From NCBI RefSeq assembly GCF_003945595.2, contig NW_024104096.1:2537501-2601500 (forward strand): 64,000 nucleotides of DNA, given 5' to 3'. This document shows, piece after piece, positions 48,129-64,000 of the stretch. The stretch comes from Pipra filicauda. Taxonomy: Eukaryota > Chordata > Aves > Passeriformes > Pipridae. The position numbers and the translations under genes were made by a program. The notes under the pieces are model-generated. The model searched no databases and was not told the DNA's origin. It saw only the letters and a program-made list of their open reading frames with translations. Position 1 is the stretch's first letter. Every line of letters starts with the position of its first letter.

Positions 48129-51100
48129 GAAGAACCTGGAGGGGAGAGGGGCCATGTCACCCTGGCTGTTCAGGGCTAGGAGACCCCAGCAGAGCAGCCT
48201 GTACTGCAGAGTTCCTCTCACTGAAGCTACTGACTGTACAACAAGGGCATTTATTTCTTCTGACTCACATTTGCACTGAGAGATGTTGGGACATCAGGCT
48301 CGCCACCTTTCTCTGCCAAGGACAGACAAGCTGGTGTCCCCTCCTTGAATGGGTTGTACTTTCATTCAATGAAACTTTGCTGCTTGTTGATTTCTGCCTT
48401 GTGCACAGCATTATAAAGAGAAAAGTGGCAGCAATCTTTGGGAGCCAGTGCTCCTGCAAGGGTAATCTCAGGGTCACACATCCCACTGAGCTCTTGGGAG
48501 CTGTCACACACAGGGTGATCCTGCTCCTTCTCTGCTGAAGCTGTTCCCAAGAGCCCTTACCACACCAGCACACCTCTGCTCACCTCCCTGGGCCCTGAGC
48601 TCTCGCAGCCCTACAGCTGGGTACAGCACTTGCACCTGACCGGCCCCTGAAGGTGGGTCAGGCTCCCAAATGCCACTCTCGGAAAAGAAGGGATGAGGAC
48701 GAAGAAACCGAGCGTGCTGGTGGTCATCAGCCCTTATCTGGGCTCTGGTGGCTGTCAGCTCCTTTTGCAGGTGGTAAGAAGCCTTTTTCCCACATCTTTC
48801 TGATGTTGTTGCTGGACCAAAGCTGGCTCACTGTCGCACTGAGCCATTCCCATGCCCCTAGGGTACATCAAGACACGAGTTTCCAGCCAGGCATTGCTGT
48901 TTTTTGCAGGAACAGCTTGTACTGGCCAAGGATCCTTGCCCAGTAGTGAGTGCTTATGCCTACAGGAACTCTGGTGTTATCAGCATGCCTGTAGGTATAG
49001 ACCCACTAAAGCAATCCAGGGTCACTGGATAATAGAGCAGCCTCCAATCTAGGGAAAATGTTTATTAAGTAATGTTGTTATAGACAGCTGGCAGCAGTTA
49101 ACCAGCATTGGTTAACTTTGCTTTCCATCAGCAAAATTACTGAAAATTTGCCTTTCCTTCCCTGATGGAATAGGCTTATCCTATAGCCATAAGACCCAGG
49201 GCTTGTGAGTGCACATACTGAGGCCCATCTTCCAGTACACAACTAGGATGATGCCATTGATTGGGTTTATGAATCACTTTCTTCCATTTTTCCATTCCTT
49301 GGTCTGAAAAAAAAGAAGAGGTAAGTCAGAAATCCGTTTTTGTAAAAACACTCAGAAACCACTGGTGCCTGTCTACCTCCCACAAAATCTTGGATATCTC
49401 TTCTCCTAATGGCCTGTAAGTGCCGGAGGTCAAAAGAAAGCAGATATTATAGAGAAAAAGGGATAGTAAACATGTACCTTCACGTGTTTCCCCAAGCAAA
49501 GGTGCAGGCAGTGAGGAGGGGGTCAGGATGTGCACACCCAACAACACCTTCTCCTTTAGGCAAGCGCAGACACAGAACTCAGAGTTTTCATGCTCTCCCA
49601 ACCTGTTCTTCTGCACAGTTCAGGCATGAAAATATCCCGCAGTTATTTCTGCTTTATACCTGGAAGTAGAAGCCCTAACATATTGAAGAACCTAAAGGTA
49701 AGGGAAAAATCTACCCTGTGAGCTTTGGGCAGATCGTTGTTCTTCCAAAAATTGGTGTCTTATTTTTGCTCTGAAGTAGCTGACTTCAGCTTCTGTTGGA
49801 CCTTGTTCTGCCAGTCCAAAGGACTGAGTAACTCTGCTATTAAAAATCCCTTTTTCCTTGTTGGTGCTTGCAAATTGTCATTATATCATATTAAATAGGT
49901 TGATCTTCAATCTGTAAAGTGCTCTGTGCTGACCTCACTTGTAGCTCTTGACTCCACTTCTTTTAAAAGTTTTACATCTTTCTGAAATTGGAACACCAAA
50001 GTTTTTATCAGTGAGTGACAGTAGAGTCATTAATAGTGTGTATAAAGTAATATCCTCTGGTTTTGATCTATACTCTGCGTTCCCCATTTATATATCTCAG
50101 GGCCACATCTGCTCATTCAACAGAAAGTTTTGAGACTGTTTTGTCCAGTTGGACTATTGCAACTTTTTTTTTTCTCTCAGTAATTGCATTCCAGAACAGC
50201 TGCTGTCCCACATTGTGCATCACTGTCTCCAATATAAGCTATTTTGCCTTCCACGTAGCTCCACTGAAAGACACACTGTTCAAAGAATATTCCCCCGAGC
50301 AGATTATCCAGTTCAATCCACAAACGACACTTCACCACACTGTTAGTCCATTCACCAGTTTTTGTTTTATCTGCAAATAGACTGAGATGTTGGATTCAGC
50401 TAGAGATGCAGTCTTCCTTCCGTTTTTTTTCAGGAAATATAGGTAGATGAGAGACTAATGGTAGTTTTTGATCGTGGCTGGAAGGCATGCAGGAGATACG
50501 TGTGATTAGAGCTGCTTCTGCTGCCCAGACAGCCTCAATTGCAACACACCTCATCTTGTGCCACCTCCCTTGCATACGGAGTCCTCATAGCAAAGCAGAG
50601 GCCCTGGAGAAGTTCCCCACACGTGCTGGTGCATCCTTCCTCCCCATGAACAGCATGGAAACCTGCAAAATGGCAATTCCTCTCCTGAGATCTCTTTGGG
50701 GATCTGGCAGCTGCTGAGTTGTGTCCATGATGGAAACTGGCAGATCCATTAAGACATTTCAGAAATTGATGCAGAAACTCCATGTGGAAGCTGGTGTGGA
50801 AAAAAAGCTTGTGCCAGTCTGATTTTCTGGTCCCTGCTAAGAGTTTATGCCAAAGGAAAAGGACAAATACAGAACCTGTGAGAAGAGCTTTCACAAAGTT
50901 TTGTATCTTTATTGCAAGTCCCACAGTATTAATATTGTTAGCTCCTGATTCCAGAGCCAGGTGAGCAGCTGGTGTCTTCACTTACTCCCTCCCATCATAA
51001 TTATCTTGCTTTTTGGTTTCAGTTTTGGGGTTTTTTTTAAAGCTTTAAATATGACTGGAGTGTAACCTAAGGGCCCCAAGCTAAGATAAATACAAAATAT

Positions 51101-52545
51101 GTTTCATTTTTTTAAACCTTGTGACTATTAGATCCCATTTATAAATCAATCTCTCCAAAATTAGAATTTTGAAGGTGACAACAGACATGCCATTTGAAAA
51201 ATCACTTGAGCAGACTGAGGCTCCAGGAACTGGTTGACTGAAGGCATCCTGTCAAGGTGGGACCCTTGAATATCATTGCCTGTATGTGAACCTTCACAGA
51301 ACAGCCTATGACTTTTTTTTCTCCCTATTTCTCCTGTTATTGCAGGACTTTATTCATAGAGGCTACTCAAAATCCTTGGTCAAAGAGTTCAAGTTTAATG
51401 AATATTCATTTCTTTGCTTCTGTGTTGTATCTGACCCAGCTGTATTCAGCTCAAATGTTCCAGAGACACCCAATGTGTGCAGGAAGACCATTAATGGTAG
51501 TGGAGGGAATGTCCAAATATGCCAATAATAATGTATCACTTCTCTTGTTAATACAGTTGATCTGCCTCACTGATAATTATTTGTGCCTTATTTCTAATTT
51601 GACAGCTTCTGGCTTTAATATCTGGCCACTGGCTGCTGTACTGTTTTGCTTTTCTGGGGTAAAGCATCTTTTAACACCACATGTTCTTGTCTAGCAAATA
51701 TTTATTCACTATTCAGCACTGCTGAGCTGCCAAGATTCCAGACCTTGGTCTCTCCTAGAAGAGAGAGCTCTCCTGGGCTCCTAGGAAGCCCTGAGATGTG
51801 CTGCAGCAAGGTGAGATGTCTCTGTTTGGGGTTCAAATATTGATAGATCCGTTTTTGGGAAGGTTCCTTGCAGGGGGATTTCATAGCTTTGGATAGTGCA
51901 GGAGTAGTCTGGTCTTGCTGGGACTGATAACTTCTATGAGCTCTCCCATGTTCACCCAAGTGTCAGGTGTGAGGCAAAGCCACCGGAACTTCTCAGAGGA
52001 GAGAGCCTGGGTGCCTGCAGCACACTCACCTCTTGCAGAAAACAACTGGTCCTCACCACAGGCTCTGAGTACCTTTCGCTCTCCTCCCTGATAAAGCTAC
52101 CTCTCCTCTGTGCACAGGCTACAACTGACTTCTCTGGCCCTACAGCAAAGCACAGGGGAGCCTCCACTTGAAAGGAAGCTCTCAGAAGTGGGGCCATCAC
52201 CTCTGCAGTGGGAGCCCGATTTGAAGTGTCTGGGCTGGCCAGGGCTCTTCAGCTTCTCCAAGAGCAACCCTGGGCCGGATGTGTACCCCTTCCTTCTCCA
52301 CCCCAATTCTTCCCATGCTCTGTGCCAGGAAGGATGTGCAGGCTCTGCAGGGCTGCCAGCTTCGTCACAGGCTCTACAGACTGTTTAGGAGGGGCTGGGG
52401 GGACACGCTGAGGACAACAGTTCCTGCCACCCAGGCCATGTGCTTTCTTTCTGTGGCCCAGCCCTGAAGAAATGGATCTTTGTTTTGATGCACACACAAG
52501 TCTCTGTATGCTTATCATAATAAAGACTTCTGAACTTATGCCAGA
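48129..52545 (+). other. ENTPD1: Probable ENTPD1 3' UTR
   Basis: No further coding exon follows the stop codon at 48128. The first canonical AATAAA I see is at 52519-52524, followed within about 30 bases by a T/GT-rich stretch (TTTTTGTGCTCTTTT), as expected of a cleavage site. Weaker ATTAAA hexamers near 49842 and 49889 could give shorter forms. A long 3' UTR is usual for mammalian ENTPD1. The UTR end is an inference. Confidence 0.5.
52519..52524 (+). terminator. ENTPD1: Candidate ENTPD1 polyadenylation signal AATAAA
   Basis: Canonical hexamer with a downstream T/GT-rich element, on the sense strand, about 4.4 kb after the stop codon. Confidence 0.5.
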
Positions 52546-55500
52546 AAAGTTTTTGTGCTCTTTTCCAGAAGATGGGAGTCTGCCAGTAGTGGAATGGAGC
52601 TTCTGGCACTAAACATGGAAAAATCCTGAGATGTGATTTCCTCTCTTGTCAGTTCCTTGATGTTCTTCTGGGTCAGATCTGAAGTTCACGGTGGATGGTA
52701 GCATCCCCTCCCGGTAGGGAAAGGCACTGTGGTCTTTTCCAGGCTCTGGGCACCTCACACGGGTGGCCTCACTCCCAGGAAGGCTTGCTAGTAGCCAAAC
52801 CCCATCTTTCCTTGCTTTAGCTTCACCCTGACGTCCTCAAAGCAGCTTGTTCTCCCCTGCTGATAACTAGATGGATGCAGTCCTCTGTCCTCATTTTCCC
52901 TTTCCCTCCCCCAGGCGGCACCACTGGCATCATGCTGGCACTGCAGCCCACCCTCCCACCCCCCCAAACAGGTGAAGGACGGTGGGCCTGTGCCCCTTGT
53001 TCACAGGGCTGCGTGTCTCCGTGTGCAGCCACAGCTGTAGCTCTGCCAAGGCAAACATGCTTGCCATGGTCTTTATTTTTCTTTCAGCATGAACTCTCCA
53101 CAGTTTGCTCATTCTTATGGCTATTAGCTTGAACTTTCCTCAGATTTTCCATTCTTCCTCTGGTAACAATATGGCCAGAACTAAAATGAACCCATCGGAT
53201 GGAGTCTTTCCATGGCTGGCTCTGGAGGGATCAGCTCCTTGCTGACTGTGACCACCAGCCATGCAGTGATAGAGGGGACAGGGCTCACATTCACATTCCT
53301 CTCACTCTCGCCACTGTGGCACAGAGCATTCCTGCTTCCTCTCCTACTGCCTCAAGGTTTCTCCATTTTTGAACATCTGGGTGGGGGGTGGGGGGGTGTA
53401 TGATCCATCCCAGATGTATTAGCCATACTTTCCAAACTAAGTCGTTATTTACTTCCTGCACTGTTTCTAAGTTCTAACATCTTATATTGTTTGTTTCTGC
53501 TTTCATCATTGTTTTTAAACATGTCCAAATTTATCACTGGATTAGGATGTCGTTTCCCTAGAGTGTGTTAAGAGCCGTGCTAGCTCAGATCAAACAGGCA
53601 GTGCTTTGGCATTCCTCCCCAGCTGCATGGGGGGGCGAAGATCTAGAGGGATAGTTGGGGAACTGCGATAAGCCTTCTCTTCTAGCCATTAAGAAATTTG
53701 TGATCAAATGATTGCTTCAGGATCTGATAGCTGTGGGTGCCCCTGTTCCCTATGAATTAATCCTATTCTCTTTTGCATTCATTTAACTTTCAGCTTTGAC
53801 AAGGTAATTTCAATGTGTCTTCTGTGCAAAACTATTTCCTTTTGTTTACTTTAAACCTGCTGCCTGATAACAGGCTGCCCCCATCCCTATGCTATGGATA
53901 AGGCTGACTAACTCTCCAGACCTAGTAGTGTGTGAGATGTGTTCTCCGCCCACCCAAGATTTTGCTCATGGCTCCTTTTTAGGCTCTAATGGTCTGGCAT
54001 TTCTTTTTTTTAAGTGTTGTTTCTCACATCAGTGTTGCTCTTCTCCATAGGAAAGTGAGAGCTTTCCTCATGTGTCCCTTGGCAGCACTACAGTTCCAAC
54101 TCTCCCACTGCTGTCCCAGGCTACGGAAAGCAGCCTGGGAAGCGAAAACGGAGGGGGGGAACAGACCAAACATGGGGCTTGTGCTATTTTACTATAGCCC
54201 TGCCTAGCACTCTGGCTGCCAAGTAACACTGGCTAGTGCTGGAAAGCCGCCCAGGTCTTTCCAATTGCCTTCGTTTCTGAAGGCTGGGAAAGGAGCAGCT
54301 CCATGGGAACCCAGCAGGCCTGGGAGCAGGGATGTGAAGGAGGCGAGGGCATTTCCCGCTGCTATGTGGGCAGCCAGTTCTGCAAAATACCACCAGATGT
54401 GGCTTGCTGAAGAGATAAGAGCTGTCCTACCAGACCCATGCCCACAATGCCCATGCCACAGCTTCAGCTACTTTGCCTTCACTTCTTACATGTGCTGGGA
54501 GAAATTGTCACCTCCAGCCCTGATTCTTGTTACCCGGCTACAGATGGGTGCAATGCCATTCCTGCTCCTGGATGTGTGATGTTTTCAGACTGGCTGACAA
54601 GCACGGATGTGGTGGGATGAAGCTTAACTAGGAGAAGGTATTAATATGGTTACTGCTGTCTTTATATGCGTATAATATTTTTTCTTTTTCTGGTCATGTC
54701 TTCAGAAAGTTACTTTTTCAAAAACAGCAGGAGGAGGGAGCCTGTGCAGATGGAGCAGAAGACCAAGAAGGCACAGGGATAAGGAGGGAAAGTATAGTGT
54801 ATATATATAGTATATAGGAAAATATATAGGTGTATATATACATATATATATATAAGAAGTATATATATATTGGAAAATATAGTAGGGCTTGGGGCAGAAG
54901 AAAGTCGAAGTTGGAAAGTCTTAGTAAGCCAAGCCATGAGCAGGCAAACCATGTGCTTTGCCCACCAGCCTGTACTGTTTGCATTAGAGGCTATCAACAG
55001 GGATTCCCTGGTTTTACCACTGCTCTTCCTGGAAAACTGAGGTAGAAAACCAGTTGGCAGCACAAGCTGATGTGGAGAACAGGTAGGAAAGCAGTGGTGT
55101 GGGCAGCACTGGTAGAGGTTGCTTTTCTGGGGGAAAAGGCAGCTAGAGCAGACAGAGTTAGGAGCAATGCTGTATGGATCCACCTCAACGTTGAAGGGAA
55201 GGCAAATGTTTGGCATGGCACTGAGAAGCCCATTGCTAATGGCAGGATGAGCTCCTTTCCAGCATGGCCTGCGCAGAGCAGAATAGCATGTTACCAAAGG
55301 GAGCCTTTCTCGTGGCCTGTCCAGCTGTGATGGTAAATTTTTTTGGCTGTTTGTGCTCGTATTTGGGCTCTGTGTCAGGGCTGTCCTAATGAAGATGTCT
55401 GTCAGAGCTGCTAAGCTGCTGGAGTTTTAGCCTCGTGGGGCAAGGCTGCAAAGCAAAGTTGCCTCCCGCAACTGCGCTGTCTGCAGGCAGAGCACAGGCA

Positions 55501-55700
55501 CCCTGAGGTGTCTGTTAGCCACTGGGACAAGGGTGGCAGAGGGGTAGAGAGGAACTAGCTTCCCCCACACCCAGAAACAGTTTGCAACTCTTTGTTAGCA
55601 GACAGCAGGGCATTTTCATCTGTCTTTATGCCATTGAGCAATCTCCTGCTTCCCAGTGCCTACTGGAGTTCTTTCCCATGCCCGCTCCCAGAGCAGAGCA
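52546..55700. other. Intergenic DNA between ENTPD1 and CPN1
   Basis: About 3 kb without a recognisable exon. It holds a G-tract cluster at 53379-53396 and the TA microsatellite at 54.8 kb. Open frames up to 195 codons on the minus strand overlap the microsatellite and resemble nothing known. Confidence 0.7.
54793..54891. repeat. Interrupted (TA)n tract
   Basis: About 100 bases made mainly of TATATA runs broken by AGGAAAATATATAGG-like interruptions. It lies between ENTPD1 and CPN1. The short open frames rich in Tyr and Ile on both strands here are artefacts of this repeat. Confidence 0.9.
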
Positions 55701-56535
55701 GGGCGATACCAGACCGCCGAGTGGAGCTCTCCGTGCTGTCTGCTCAGCAGACAACTCCTGCATCACCCCCCACGTTGCTCTGTCCTCCCCCCGCCCCGTC
55801 CTAGCTCGGCAGTTTGGGCTGGTGGCTGTGCGGAGGGCGATGCGGTCCCTGCCTGTTTATCCCGGGAGCAGCCGGGTGAGCGGGACTGGGGCAGAGGATC
55901 GGACTGATCCGCGAAGCCCGCGGCGGTGCCTCCTCCGCTTCCTCAGGAGATGGGGCAGCAGAGGAGGCGCGGCGCGGAGCCGGGGACGGACCCCGGGGAG
56001 GAGCTGCGGGAGCTGCCCGCGCCGGGCAGGCAGGGGCCGGGCAGGGCTGCGGGAGTCGTGCGGCCAGTGAGGCCGACCTGGCGCCATCCCCACCCCGCTC
56101 GGCTCTTGCCCCACGAGAGGACTCGGGGACGGCATCCCCCCGCCCGCCGCCCCCCTCTCCTCTCCCCCGCCCGCCGCTCCCCGTGCGCTTGGCAGCCCCG
56201 ACGCCCTCCGCAGCCAGTTTTCCAGCCCTGCGCTTCTTCTGCGGTGACAGCCAGTGGCTGCGGGGGCCTGTTTGCTGTCCGGTTAATAAGTGAGCTGGAG
56301 CGGGGGGAAACTTCTTCCCCGGCTGAGAACGGGCTCGCCGGCGGGCAGGCAGGCGGGGGGAGCATTCCTGCGCCGCGGGGCCCCGGCGCGCCCCGCTCCC
56401 GCCGCCCCCCGCCCGCAGGTGCAGGGGGCTGGCATTCGGCAGCTGGAAAAAGCTGGTTGGAGTTTGCACTTTAAGCTCACGGCTGGGAGGGAGCCGGGGC
56501 TGGGAGCTGGTCCGGGCGCCCGGCGCCGCGGGAGG

Positions 56536-63999
<7,464 letters not shown>

Positions 64000-64000
64000 A

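Noticed and set aside
54710..55297. 195-codon minus-strand open frame
   Set aside because: It runs through the TA microsatellite (Tyr/Ile repeats), with no domain or homologue recognised.

Overview
This is vertebrate nuclear DNA, almost certainly from a perching bird (Passeriformes). The lineage call rests on two copies of a SINE whose head is a decayed tRNA-Ile(AAT) and whose tail is shared with a CR1-like LINE. As I recall, that structure matches TguSINE1, known only from passerines. Degraded CR1 pieces and small GT/AT microsatellites fit a bird genome. There are no bacterial operons, CRISPR arrays, phage genes or rRNA genes, and no intact endogenous virus.

Two spliced protein genes lie on the + strand, in tandem. 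(1) ENTPD1 (CD39, NTPDase1) is complete: ten coding exons from 20195 to 48128, giving a 511-residue ecto-nucleotidase. Coding exon 1 is only 16 nt, sits inside a CpG island, and is separated from exon 2 by a 21.4-kb intron. All splice phases close, and the result aligns in register with human CD39 as I remember it, including catalytic Glu174. (2) CPN1 (catalytic subunit of plasma carboxypeptidase N) starts in a second CpG island at 56536. Seven coding exons are visible before the window ends, covering about 370 residues: signal peptide, the whole M14 carboxypeptidase domain with its catalytic residues, and the start of the transthyretin-like domain.

Layout: 1-19.8 kb is AT-rich non-coding DNA upstream of ENTPD1, with one SINE at 15.5 kb. 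19.85-20.95 kb is CpG island 1, holding the promoter and exon 1. 20.2-41.6 kb is intron 1, with a SINE, degraded CR1, microsatellites and some GC-richer patches. 41.6-48.1 kb holds ENTPD1 exons 2-10. 48.1-52.5 kb is a probable long 3' UTR ending near an AATAAA. 52.5-55.7 kb is intergenic, with an AT microsatellite and a G-tract. 55.7-57.1 kb is CpG island 2 with CPN1 exon 1. 59.7-64.0 kb holds CPN1 exons 2-7.

Both products act in the blood compartment: ENTPD1 hydrolyses extracellular ATP and ADP at cell surfaces, and CPN1 trims C-terminal Arg/Lys from kinins and anaphylatoxins. I see no sign that they are co-regulated. I found no novel multi-gene system. The most useful observations are the cryptic exon 1, an apparent move of the juxtamembrane cysteine from the N- to the C-terminal tail of CD39, a GC-AG intron, the close ENTPD1-CPN1 spacing, and two strong inverted repeats.
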